Below, piece after piece: positions 1-8,974 of a stretch of DNA of 16,838 bases. This stretch comes from Ectocarpus siliculosus (Eukaryota; Sar; Phaeophyceae; Ectocarpales; Ectocarpaceae). The notes beneath the pieces are model-generated. The model saw only the letters and a program-made list of their open reading frames with translations, was not told the origin of the DNA and did not search any database. Each line of letters starts with the position of its first letter. Within the stretch, counting starts at the first letter, position 1. The position numbers were made by a program, and so were the translations under genes. The DNA is taken from contig FN649738.1 of NCBI GenBank assembly GCA_000310025.1, positions 1,490,482-1,507,319 on the forward strand. The letters are read 5' to 3'.

Positions 1-2426
1 CAGAAGGTGGAGACAGCAACTGCAGCAGGCTGCGGCAGCCAGAAAACTGCACGCAAAGGAGATTTTCCGGAGGTGCGCTACACGCAATGCTGTGACCTTG
101 GGTTGCTTCCCCCGCCATTTTTTTTGCCGGCATTTTTTTTTCGAGCCTGGTTCGTTCGCTGCTGGATGTCCAATTTGTGTTTTGTTTTGTTTTGGTCTTT
201 CTTACTCCTTTTTGTTGTCTTTTTTCGGCTTTCTTCTTTCCTTGTTTTTGTCTCTCGTTTTTCTTCTTTCATCTCCGCTTTCATCGTTCATTCGTTCCTT
301 GTGCTCTCGCACACACCCTCTTTTCAATTTTAAACCAGTAAATTACTACAACACGGCAGCGCTTCTTTTTGTACCTGCCGCATTTTTGTCCAAGTGTTCG
401 CCACTCTAGTGCACAATTGGGAACAATACTCGAACGTGTGAGCTTAGTGTTGCAGGGTACGTGTCGTCCGCCGGCCCGCGCCGCGCAGTGTAGGTTAGCA
501 TGCTTACGTTCGAAACTAACCGTTCGATCTTTTGCACTCCCTGCGTTATTTACTCGTTTTTTGGCGGCAGGTGGATGCGATAGCTCTTGATCTACTCGAC
601 AAAGCCCGGAAGGCCAAGATGCCCGTCACACGCGATATCCTTCGAAGCGTCGGCCGTTCTGCCAGGGCAACCCTGCTGGCTGACACCGCAACTTCTGCAG
701 CACTGAAGGAGAGGGTGGAGGACTTCAAGGCCGGCGAGAGGTGGGCGAACATCTTCGTGAAGCGCAACAAGATCCAGAGCGTGAGACTTCATGGCGAGGC
801 TGGTAGCGTCGACAAGGAGGCCATCAAGGAGGGCATGGAGGAAATCAGGGCCCTTTGCGACAAGTACCCGGCTAGGTTCATCTTCAACGTCGAAGAGACG
901 GGCCTCCAGTGGAAGCTCATGCCCAGGCGCACGTACCTTTCCACCTCGGAGGATCGGAAGACGGCGCGGGGCTCAGAGAGCATGTACTTCAAGGACCAAC
1001 TGTCTGCCATCATGTGCTGCAATGCCGACGGCACTGCGAAGGTTGGCATGGCCATCATCGGGAGGGCAAAGGAACCCCGCTGCTTCAAGAACGGGGGTTC
1101 ACCTCTGAAGTACTTGTCGCAGACCAACGCGTGGTCCGACTCCGCGACGTTCCTCAAGTGGTGGCTTGAAATCTTCCTCCCGTGCGTTCGACGCTTCACT
1201 CACGAACCTGTGCTGCTGCTGATGGACGGCTGTTCGTCTCACAGTGATCTAGTGGATGATCGCGGGCAAGTTACCGTCAAGACCTACCCTCCGCTGTGCA
1301 CCGCCGTACACCAACCCATGGGATTTGGGGATCATCGCCAAGACGAAGGTCAACTACAGGAAGGAGCTGCTCGATGTGAAGACATCAACCATGTTGGTGG
1401 CTGACACACTTCGCGCCCAGGCCAAAGCCAGCAAGATCAAGGCCGGGACAATGGGGCTAGCGCAAGGGCACCAACCTCACGTGCGGGACGCCGCTGAACT
1501 TCTCCAGAAAGTATGGGCCAGCGTCACCGCCCAAGACATCGCCAGGTGAGGTTCGAACATGTGATATCGCTGTTTTAAATGTGTAGCTCGCGCAAGTGCA
1601 CATGGCTTTGGTGGTACGTTACGTGGGTAAGGTTGTACGGATAGGTTTTATTTTTCGACTGAATATTCCCGCAACCGCAAATCTCCTTTTTCTTTGCTAA
1701 AAAAAAAGGCCCTCTCTCGCATCCCTATGAGTCATTGTTTGTCACTGGGTTCGTCTAACATCGCTTGTCCACCCAAACACGGATTCATCACAATTTCTGC
1801 GCTACCTGGCCAGGTGCTTTGTCAAAGCCGAGACGCTTCCGGAGGAGATGGCGGCTGAGTTCACCAAGCAACACGGAAAGACCCGGTTCAACGTCGCCGA
1901 GCCTGACCTGAAGGCTCTCGCAGAGAATGTCAACACGTTGAGCACGAGCGTGCAGGACGCGCAGAAGCAGGGATCCCGCGTCGTGGACGAGGAGGTCAGT
2001 GAACTGTTGGCAGAACTCAACATCGAACCCGGAAAGCCGGTCGCGGGGGAAGCGGTGGCCGCGATTCAGGGGTGGGCTACCATCGAGGACAACGAGGAGG
2101 TGGTAGAGGCTCTTCGACTGGACGCGGTGGAAGACATGACGGCACTGCTGGCTGGAACGAACTTGTCTACCGGCGGCGACGACGAGGAGGACGAACAGGA
2201 CCAGGGCGGCGGCGGTGAGAACACGGGGCGCGAGCGCCGTGCCCCACGTGCGCCACCGGGTTATGAAGAACTGTCGTCTCACTTCGGCGCCATGGAAGCG
2301 GCAGCAGAGGACAGTGGCAACGGAGACGCGGCGTTCTACCTAACGAAAGCGAATATGTCGATGATCGCAGCGCATTCCGCTAGGCGGGTGCGCCAGGCAG
2401 ACACGAGAGAATTTGTCGCGACGTAG
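1..2426 (+). pseudogene. Tigger/pogo-like DDE transposase, 5'-truncated by window, one frameshift
   Basis: Cut-and-paste transposase of the Tigger/pogo type (CENP-B-like HTH followed by DDE_1). Three exons fit: 1-72, 571-1545 and 1814-2426, with introns 73-570 (phase 0) and 1546-1813 (phase 2, AG|G making Arg), all GT-AG. The exon after the first junction has the family's DNA-binding pattern (KMPVTRD, RWANIFVKRNK, SVRLHGEAGS). The catalytic core follows: FNVEETGL near 883-906, MPRRTYLS, MDGCSSH at 1222-1242, then QPM. At 1320-1322 one extra G shifts the frame. Reading continues in the +2 frame as DLGIIAKTKVNYRKELL, so the third catalytic Asp lies just past the break. Leaving out that base, the visible exons total 553 codons including the stop. 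The C-terminus is acidic and ends at TAG 2424-2426. The first catalytic position is Glu (GAA 892-894) where relatives usually have Asp. The element is probably inactive, unless the extra G is a sequencing error. The start lies upstream of the window. Confidence 0.88.
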
Positions 2427-2661
2427 AGTTCATGGTTGTTTCTTTTTCTTGCGGTTCGCTTCCTGTCCGTGTACTTGTAGTTTTTTTTTTCTTTTTCTTG
2501 CAACATCGAAGCGGGTACGCCAGGCAGACACTCCAGTGTCGCGACGTAGAGGGGGGGGAGATACAACTGTAGTGCAGTAGTATTGATTGTTTGTTTTCTT
2601 GCAGTGCGCTTCCTGTCGTGTTTCTTGTTCTGTATTGTCTTTTGTATCTTGCAACATCGAA
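2384..2661 (+). repeat. Imperfect tandem duplication of transposase 3' end
   Basis: The last coding segment and the start of the 3' flank are repeated. Copy A (2384-2510) begins GCGGGTGCGCCAGGCAGACA and holds the real stop codon. Copy B (2511 to about 2661) begins GCGGGTACGCCAGGCAGACA. Both continue through GTCGCGACGTAGAG, a CTTGC-GCTTCCTGTC stretch and TTGCAACATCGAA. The offset is 127 bp, and copy B has extra bases after its GTAGAG. It looks like slippage or unequal exchange inside the transposon. Confidence 0.75.
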
Positions 2662-2980
2662 GGAGGGGGCTCGAGGGCTGAGATATAGCTTCGTCCACCC
2701 TGTACGAACGGGAGCTTTACAAGCATCTTGCCGTCAACAGCAGTTTCGACAGTTCAGGGTGTGCAGTACAGTTCATGTGCTGAGGCAGGCAGAAAATAAC
2801 GGTGCAACATGTAAGTAATATTTTTTACAACTCACCCTCTGTGTGTGCGACAAGGGGGAACCATCCTTGTCGCGAGAAAGGATGCCTACGCCCACGATAG
2901 ACCTTCACTAAGTTTGATCCATTTCGTACTCTGTTAGCGCCGCAACGCATGAGCGCCACGGCATGAAATCAAACATCTCC
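2662..2980. other. Transposon 3' flank, no gene seen
   Basis: I find no credible coding frame or RNA gene here. It lies between the duplicated transposase 3' end and the palindrome cluster and is probably the non-coding 3' part of the same element, though no element end was identified. Confidence 0.4.
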
Positions 2981-3120
2981 TCAATAGTGCCGGACCGGCA
3001 CTATTGAAGGATATTCGAAACCTCAATAGTGCCGAATCGGCACTATTGAGGCACTATTCTGATTAGTGCCGGTGCCCTCAATAGTGCCGATATTATCTCT
3101 GGGCACATACCGGCACTATT
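2981..3120. repeat. Cluster of palindromes built from AATAGTGCCG; possible MITE or transposon sub-terminal repeats
   Basis: Two perfect hairpins and two weaker ones share one core. 2981-3007 has 13-bp arms (TCAATAGTGCCGG) around a single A. 3021-3051 has 15-bp arms (CCTCAATAGTGCCGA) around a single A. 3050-3070 has short arms GGCACTA/TAGTGCC. 3080-3089 pairs with 3111-3120 (AATAGTGCCG/CGGCACTATT) across a 21-nt loop, and the pairing extends imperfectly outward. Such arrays fit transposon terminal or sub-terminal repeats, or a nested MITE. The cluster lies about 560 bp beyond the transposase stop, so it may belong to that element, but no matching left end is visible. Confidence 0.7.
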
Positions 3121-3477
3121 AGCGGGCCCAGTACTTAGGGTTCTTGCTACTGGGTAGGACCTCAACAACCCGTTGTTACACAAAAAGGTTCATCCCCCCA
3201 AAGCTCCTACCCACCCTCCTACGGTCCTTGCCTTCGACAAAATGCGAGAAGAGTGCACACTAACTAGCGCTAGGACGGGCGCGAGATAAAAACTCACTTC
3301 GCAATAAAATCTCCCTCTCCACGGGATTCAAACCCCTGACCCTGGGTGCTAGATTGCTGTGAGCATACGAACTAGACTTGAACGTAACCTCCACGAAATA
3401 CGTTCCTGCGGGCTAACGGAAACGGTTTACACTCAGACCTCACCTCCACGTCCGTGTCCTTGAAGTCCTTCCATAGC
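3121..3477. other. Non-coding stretch with a B-box-like motif on the minus strand
   Basis: No gene is seen. On the minus strand 3323-3335 reads GGGTTTGAATCCC, close to the pol III B box/tRNA T-arm consensus, preceded by a tRNA-like GCAATCTAGCACCCAGGGTC. I could not fold a full tRNA cloverleaf, so at most this is a decayed tRNA-derived SINE. Confidence 0.25.
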
Positions 3478-3936
3478 TCAAAAGTATACCGACCGCTTGT
3501 TGCCGGTCTCCTTATTATTGTCGAGCTCCGTCCTAGACAACTTCGTCCTGCTCGCGGCAAGGCGCTCCCTGAAGCGCTCGGCGACCATCAAGCTCCACCG
3601 CCCGGGGAACGCAATTCTTGCTCTTCCTTCGGCCAGCGGTGGCGACGCCGGCCCCTGACGCGCGGTCTTCATCCGCTACATCACCTCCAAAACGCGACTG
3701 GCGAGGTAGGCATTCTCTTCCCAGTCCATCATTTTCTCCGGGTTAATGCTCGCCCCACTGCGAATGGCGCTACGCACCGCCATAACCAGGGCCTCCGGAA
3801 CCTCGACGGTCTCTGGTGACGCCGTTAGGGGCTTGGAGGCCGGGGTCTCATCTGGAAGCACGCAGGTCGACAGCCATGGGTGGAGCAGGGAGGTGTCGTG
3901 AAAAAAAGGGGTTAGGGTTGGAGCTTTCGTGCACAT
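3478..3936 (-). pseudogene. Unidentified reading frame broken by one stop codon
   Basis: One minus-strand frame of about 152 codons is interrupted only by a TAG at 3676-3678. The upstream half contains protein-like text such as VPEALVMAVRSAIRSG and INPEKMMDWEENAYLAS. The downstream half has WSLMVAERFRERLAASRTK and ends with a stop at 3478-3480. I do not recognise the family. It could be a remnant of a mobile-element gene, given the repeats on either side, or the TAG could fall in an unrecognised intron. No other exon is visible, so no function is assigned. Confidence 0.3.
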
Positions 3937-4014
3937 GGCATTGGTGCCGATGCAGCCGTAGGGACATGCACCAAAATAGCGCCATATCTACCACCTACAC
4001 ATGCTCTTTCGTCG

Positions 4015-4021
<7 letters not shown>

Positions 4022-4063
<42 letters not shown>
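4022..4063 (+). repeat. (GA)n microsatellite
   Basis: About 21 uninterrupted GA units follow a short GT run. The predicted RE-repeat peptide over it comes from the simple repeat and is not a gene. Confidence 0.97.
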
Positions 4064-4068
<5 letters not shown>

Positions 4069-5408
4069 CAGAGAGAGGTAGATGGAACAGTGGGATCAGA
4101 GGGTCAAGGCTAGGAACCAACGCCGGACCAATCAGAGGGCGTAAAAGCCGTTAGATAGGAAGAGTCACTAACAGACTGCAAAAACTACTGGACCAAAGAC
4201 CAAAGACCAGCTGCAGCACGTAGTATAAAATGAGCCGTTCGGTCAAGTTCCAAATTTTTGCGCCAAAAAATCCAATTTTGGACAAAAAAATTGGAATAAA
4301 ACGGCCCTTTTTAGTTTCGCTTCGTTGGAGCTCGCGGATGTGTCGGAAACAAATGCCTTGTACAGCTCAAAGTCAGTGCCATACAGCAGTGCTGGCTCGC
4401 TTGCAAGAAACTCAATATTTGAGAAAAGCCCCCGAGTGTCTCGACTCACCGGCTATTTTTGCGAAGCCATCTAGGGGTTTGGTGTGGTGTAGTACTAAGT
4501 CAATTTCTTTCCCCTTTCTGCACAGGAAAACTCTGTAGTCTTAGTTTTTTAAGTATCCTTTAAAATCGGCGGCCTCGATTTCTTGGTTCTTGCGAGCACG
4601 TTTCTTGAGCGGGTTGGCCGCCTTGGGCCAGCGCTAGTCTATTGTGACAATATGCCGATGTGTCCAGTGATCTCGGGGCTCTACGGTTCATCAACACTAA
4701 ATCTGCCGGCTCAAGGAACAAGGAAAATATTCCTATGGTCGAGGGCTAGTCTACTCATACCTGCCGTGGTACTCTATGCGGTTTCACGCGATTCGACGTC
4801 TGTCTTTCGGACACGTCAAAAATGGCCGATCGGCGCCAGCTGTCCGTCCCCGGGTGCAATAGACGACAAATCGAGCGAAAGGCGTGTTGTGGGAAAAATC
4901 GAGAATTGTAGGAGGGTTTCGACCGTTTGGATCTTGGGCAGTCCTCGGTTCGTCGACTTGGCACGTAGTGTAGACTAGTGTATTTGGAGTGTGGAACAAG
5001 AATAGCTTCGTCATGAACGCCCTCCAAAGAGGGGAGGGGATCGTGGGGTCTACGTAAAACAACAAAATACCTCCTTGGCCCTCACAACATGTAGTACCGG
5101 ACTGCCTCGCAACAGCGCACATGGAAATGACCTCAAATGCCAATCACCAAGGTTGCGAACAGCAAAGGCGAGAGAAGCGTTGATTGTGCTTCCAAAAAAA
5201 TCATTTTTCGTCCGTCTTTGATCAACGGCGAAGCAAGAAACACAACAAAAGACAAGAACCGAAGATCCTCCCACAAAAGAAAAGCCTTTCTGCACAAGGT
5301 GAGGGGTTGGAAAACCACCCCCCCTACTGCTGTAACAGCCCCAACACCAACAGCAACTTCGGCCGCAGTCAAGACGCTTCTACAGAGAAGGAACCGCTCG
5401 TGCGAGGG
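4064..5408. other. Intergenic region, no convincing gene
   Basis: Frames of 68-131 codons occur on both strands, but none shows a known motif, a splice-consistent structure or a bias away from background. A small AT-rich hairpin (CCAATTTT 4272-4279 with AAAATTGG 4287-4294) lies near its start. The last part (about 5139-5408) would be the 3' UTR of the DOMON gene on the minus strand. Confidence 0.4.
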
Positions 5409-6150
5409 TCAATCAACCTCTACTGCTGTCAACGGCGGCAGAACAAACGCCCCCGTGGCGTCGTGGTAGCTCGGCCAGGCCCCCGTGCCGTAGGCCCAAA
5501 GCAGCACCACGCCCCGCTCTCGGGGATCCAACCACTCCATGGATGATCCGCCCGCTTTCCCCGAGCAGACCTCCGCCGCCGCTCCTGCAGCAGCCGTCTC
5601 CAGTCCCCCCGTACCCCCCCCCCCCACGGCCGCCGCCGTCGCCGCGCAAGCGTCTCGACCCGGCGAGAATGTTTCCACCAGGGGGCGCTTGAAACGGACG
5701 ATGAGAGAACCTTCTGCGGTGGTCTCGACGCTCTGTTCGGTCAGAACCTGGTGTCGACCCGACAGGGGTGTCACGGAGGCGATTCTGTAACCGTCCATGC
5801 GGTAGCGGAGGACCCCCGCCGCCGCCGGTGGTTCTGCGGCAGCCAGATGCCCGGACGGAATGGAACGGTTAGTGGCAAAGTGGACGGTCCACGGGAAAAA
5901 CGGATGTATTAGAATCAGCGTGAACAAAATGGCAGGCAACGAAGTCACTTCCTTTCAACGCGAGCTTATTTCGCCGGCCAAAACAAAGTTATGCTCAAAC
6001 CAACATCGGGTGGAAGGCAGGCATAAATATTTTCCCAATAACCGAGGGGTTGATTTCAACCGGGCAAAGTCTTTGAGTGATTGCATGCATACATTTTCTA
6101 AAACAAATATAGCGTTCCTGTCTCGAGATAAAGAAAACGTCCCTTACCTT

Positions 6151-6211
<61 letters not shown>

Positions 6212-6366
6212 CGCCTCAGCCGCCCCCACGAACCCGACTACGGCCTCGCTCGGACCCGCCATCTTGCCGTCCGGAGAGAACCCAAGCGAAGCCCATCTCG
6301 CCCCTCCTCCGCCCCCGCTTCCACTCCCCCGAGATGCCGCGGGAACCACGACCTTGACGGAAAGCC

Positions 6367-6406
<40 letters not shown>

Positions 6407-6928
6407 ATGCGCTACATCGCCCACAGCCGACGACGACGACGACAAGGAGAGGTACACCATGATCTCGTCCGCGAAAGACCCGGGCGGGCGCGGCACGAGG
6501 CACGCGTAGGCCGGGTCGTCGCTGTCGGCGCACGGAGGCCGCCGCTCCCGCTGCTGAAACTTCTGCTGCTCGTGGTGGTCTTGGCTGTGCCCGACGCCCG
6601 GAGCCGAGGGGCCGTCCGGCGCATCGAAGAAAAAAAAACGCTGCTGCTGCTCCTGCTGCTCCTGCTGCTGCTCCTGCTGCTGCTCCTGCTGATGTTCGTG
6701 CAGTAACCCGACGCTCTTGCCGCCTGGGGTAACCCCGCAGGTAAGGCCCTGGTGCGAGACGTCGGCAAGTGTGTCGCACTCGGGAGTTGCCCGTCGGAGA
6801 TGCAAGACCCACGCCGCCGCAGCGGTGGTACCAGCGGCGGCAAGGAGGCACATCAGCAGCGTCCGCAAAAGTCTCCTCTGTGCCGGTGCAACCACCTTGG
6901 GTTCTCCGCGAAGGGGCGGCGGAGGCAT
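5409..6928 (-). CDS. DOMON-domain protein (predicted haem-binding, secreted or membrane-anchored)
   Basis: Two exons, 6928-6148 and 5833-5409, are joined by a phase-1 intron (5834-6147; CAAG|GTAAGG donor, CCGCAG acceptor), giving 401 residues. ATG 6928-6926 is the first ATG in the frame. Residues 20-44 form a hydrophobic signal peptide or anchor (LLRTLLMCLLAAAG). The DOMON fold is seen in CDTLADV at 51-57, WASLGFSPDGKMAG at 212-225, YRMDGYRIASVTPLSG at 271-286, IVRFKRPL at 305-312 and LLWAYGTGAWPSYH at 371-384. DOMON domains of the cellobiose-dehydrogenase and cytochrome b561 type bind haem through Met and His. M223 and H384 sit where those ligands are expected, so an electron-transfer role is inferred. 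Three low-complexity tracts interrupt the domain: Q/E-rich at 79-96, Q13 at 175-187 and S19 at 241-259. No b561 helices are present. The substrate is unknown. Confidence 0.83.
6152..6208 (-). repeat. (AGC)19 poly-Ser tract
   Basis: Nineteen pure AGC codons (CTG/GCT on the plus strand) encode Ser 241-259 of the DOMON protein. The tract stops four bases before the splice donor. A pure run of this length is likely to vary between individuals. Confidence 0.95.
6368..6406 (-). repeat. (CAG)13 poly-Gln tract
   Basis: Thirteen CAG codons encode Gln 175-187 of the DOMON protein, between the VYLSLSSSSS strand and WLSVKVVVP. It is an insertion into a loop of the domain. Confidence 0.93.
6641..6691 (-). 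repeat. CAG/GAG repeat, Gln/Glu-rich tract
   Basis: An interrupted CAG array with regular GAG codons encodes residues 80-96 (QQEQQQE pattern) of the DOMON protein. It is followed by four Phe codons made from an A/T run. Confidence 0.9.
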
Positions 6929-7202
6929 TCCTGCTTTCGCTTGCCTCTCCCTCGGTAAACGAAGTATTCGACAAATCCCTTTTCGCTTCGCTTCGGATGT
7001 ATATCTCTCTGTTTTTCCCCCGGCTTGACCGCTGTTTGCACCCCCGTTCTTGCGTGTGGCCCGAAACGAATCTCCTCCATCAACCACACAAAACGTCGAA
7101 ACTAACCTTTCACCGCAGCCGCCGCCAGGGAGAGAAATTAGACACAAAAAAAACCGTCTATTTCCGTACAAAAATCCTTATTGTGGCCCGCTTGCTCAGC
7201 GT
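6929..7202 (-). promoter_or_regulatory. Spacer between the two minus-strand genes; probable 5' region of the DOMON gene
   Basis: Only 274 bp separate the stop of the CoA-binding gene (7203) from the DOMON ATG (6928). The spacer must hold the 3' end of one gene and the promoter and 5' UTR of the other, unless they overlap. I see no clear TATA box. This is inferred from spacing only. Confidence 0.35.
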
Positions 7203-8974
7203 CTACAGGCTGCTGCCGCTGCCGCCGCCGCCGCCACCGCTGCCCTCACCGCCGTCGCTGCTGCTGCTGCCCAGGCCACCGGGGGCGTAGTAGCCGAGCT
7301 CTACCAAAACGCAAGGCTCCCCGTGGATGATTTGCAGGCCCAATTCCTCGGCCTTCGACAAGACCTGTGTTTGTGCGCACAAGACTTCATTGTGCAGTAA
7401 TTCCACGGTAGCCAAGCTCCACTCTTAAGTCACGCATCTCCCCGCGCTACAACACACCCTATACACATGGGGGCGATAGCACCGATCCCTGCTCAACCAT
7501 CCCACCGCCGTGTTCATGTGCCTGTAGCGTGGTTTAGCTCGGAGAGGCATGGAGCAGGGGCATGGAGGCACACTACGTAATGCCGTCCATGTGGTGTGCC
7601 CCAAACAATGGCCGCTACAGCAGGATGTGCGATAGGCAGAACACGAGAGATCGATCATCCGTGTAGCGCGCTACATCCATTTGATGTGCGCCAAACAGTG
7701 ATTATACCATGGGCAGAACACGGTTGATCGATCATCAATCGGCTACACCTTGAATACTTTCGGCATCGTCACCTCGGATGATATGACACATCACACACCT
7801 CGTCGTCCTCGCTCCCCGGCTGGAGCCACAGCCTCTTCACGCCCAGCCGCCCAGCCTCCTCGACGACGGCGAGAGTCACCGCTGACAGGAATCGTAAGGG
7901 CGAGAACGTGCGGGTTGGTTCGAAAGCTTCCGCGGCCACGCTTGTTCAAGATTGTTCGCAGCGCGCGGTGCAACGTAGGTCGTCCACTCCACGCAGCGTG
8001 GTACTAGCCTAGACCGGTTTGCATACCACAGTTGAATGCACCATCACCCTCCGCAAATGCCTCACAAAGGGCAAGAGCATGGCTCCTCGGCAGCAGCGTC
8101 GGCAGCAGGAGGAAAGGATACCTATGCCATCGTACCACCCAAGAGAGAGGCTGCCCCTCCCTCCCTGGCTTACCCGGGGGAGTGACGACGGAAACGGACA
8201 CGTCTTGCGGGTCCGGAAGGTCAGAGAGCGACTTGACGCACTTCTTCCCCTCGATTTCCTCCTCGCGCGGGTTAACAGGGACGACCGTCTTCTCCCGCCA
8301 CAGGTAGCACCGCAGCACCTGCAGCAGCAGATACGCCGCACGCACACGCCGAAGTGGCACGCGACGTCGACCCGACGACGAGGTTTTTTGTCGGCGGAGA
8401 CGGCTACAGGTAGGTGCAACCGGTCGTGCCGGCGCGGTCACACACGTGACTCTGGCGACGGCCAGCGTGTTCAGCCAAAAACAAGAGCTCTTGGTCCGCC
8501 CGATCCAATCCGACACGTGATCGACAACGGTGTCGAGAATACGACGACGTGGTGCTTGGGGAGACAATCAGAGGGCACCATTTCCGGCACGGAAATTCCC
8601 AGGAGCGGAGCCCCCAAGATACTCGATGTCGCATACTGGAGGTATATGCCCCCGTCGTTTTCCCGGCCCAAACCGCCCGATCCCCAGTGCAAAGAACAAC
8701 AGTATCTACATACGTATCGTTCTTTTTATTTCTCAACAAGATTATTTACTGCAGTGAGGTGGATCTGCAGCTGTGCAACGGATATGCAACGGATGCAAGG
8801 CCATTTGCGTTTGTTGCGGGTGCGGGAGGAAAGGAGAGCGCGTGTGAAATAATGGTTGATGTCGATCGATATAATTTTGTACTCCACCTTGTTGCCGAAC
8901 TTGCTCCTATTGGTGGACGCGCCGACGACGGCGAACCGGTCCGCGGCCAGAAAGTTCCTGACGAGTGTATTCAT
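7203..8974 (-). CDS. CoA-binding domain protein (YccU-like Rossmann fold)
   Basis: Four short exons, 8974-8888, 8318-8174, 7881-7799 and 7364-7203, are joined by GT-AG introns 8319-8887 (phase 0), 7882-8173 (phase 1) and 7365-7798 (phase 0). The total is 477 nt, 158 residues. An in-frame TAG directly precedes the ATG, fixing the start. The protein follows the CoA_binding_2 family from end to end: RFAVVGAS at 13-20, KFGNKV at 25-30, VVPVNPREEEIEG at 41-53, SLSDLPDP at 59-66, VSVVTPPAVT at 71-80, WLQPGSEDDE at 96-105 and GEPCVLVE at 120-127. Each junction falls inside a conserved block and restores it, which is strong support. The family is thought to bind CoA or a nucleotide through the N-terminal glycine loop. 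No reaction is established, so none is assigned. The Gly/Ser-rich tail (133-157) is an addition to the usual domain. No transit peptide is apparent, so it is probably cytosolic. Confidence 0.92.
7586..7736. repeat. Two diverged tandem copies inside intron 3 of the CoA-binding gene
   Basis: Copy 1 (7586-7659) and copy 2 (7676-7736) share TCCAT-TG-TGTGC-CCAAACA, GGGCAGAACACG-like and GATCGATCATC blocks. Between them lies a perfect 12-bp palindrome, GTAGCGCGCTAC (7662-7673). No coding frame is involved. It may be a small mobile-element scar. Confidence 0.6.

Noticed and set aside
7-333. Plus-strand frame rich in Phe and Leu
   Set aside because: It is transposase exon 1 running on into the pyrimidine-rich intron 73-570.
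2981-3120. CRISPR-like array
   Set aside because: The repeats are palindromic hairpins with irregular spacing and no uniform spacers, in a eukaryotic context.
5539-5790. Plus-strand Pro/Ala-rich frame
   Set aside because: It is antisense to DOMON exon 2, which has clear domain motifs on the minus strand.
6149-6706. Plus-strand poly-Ala/poly-Leu frame
   Set aside because: It is the reverse reading of the CAG/AGC tracts of the DOMON gene.
8404-8739. Minus-strand frames at 8404-8739 and 8471-8692
   Set aside because: Both lie inside intron 1 (8319-8887) of the CoA-binding gene. They are protein-like in places but out of register with its exons.
8019-8852. 277-codon plus-strand frame
   Set aside because: It is a shadow of exon 2 and intron 1 of the minus-strand CoA-binding gene and has no recognisable domain.
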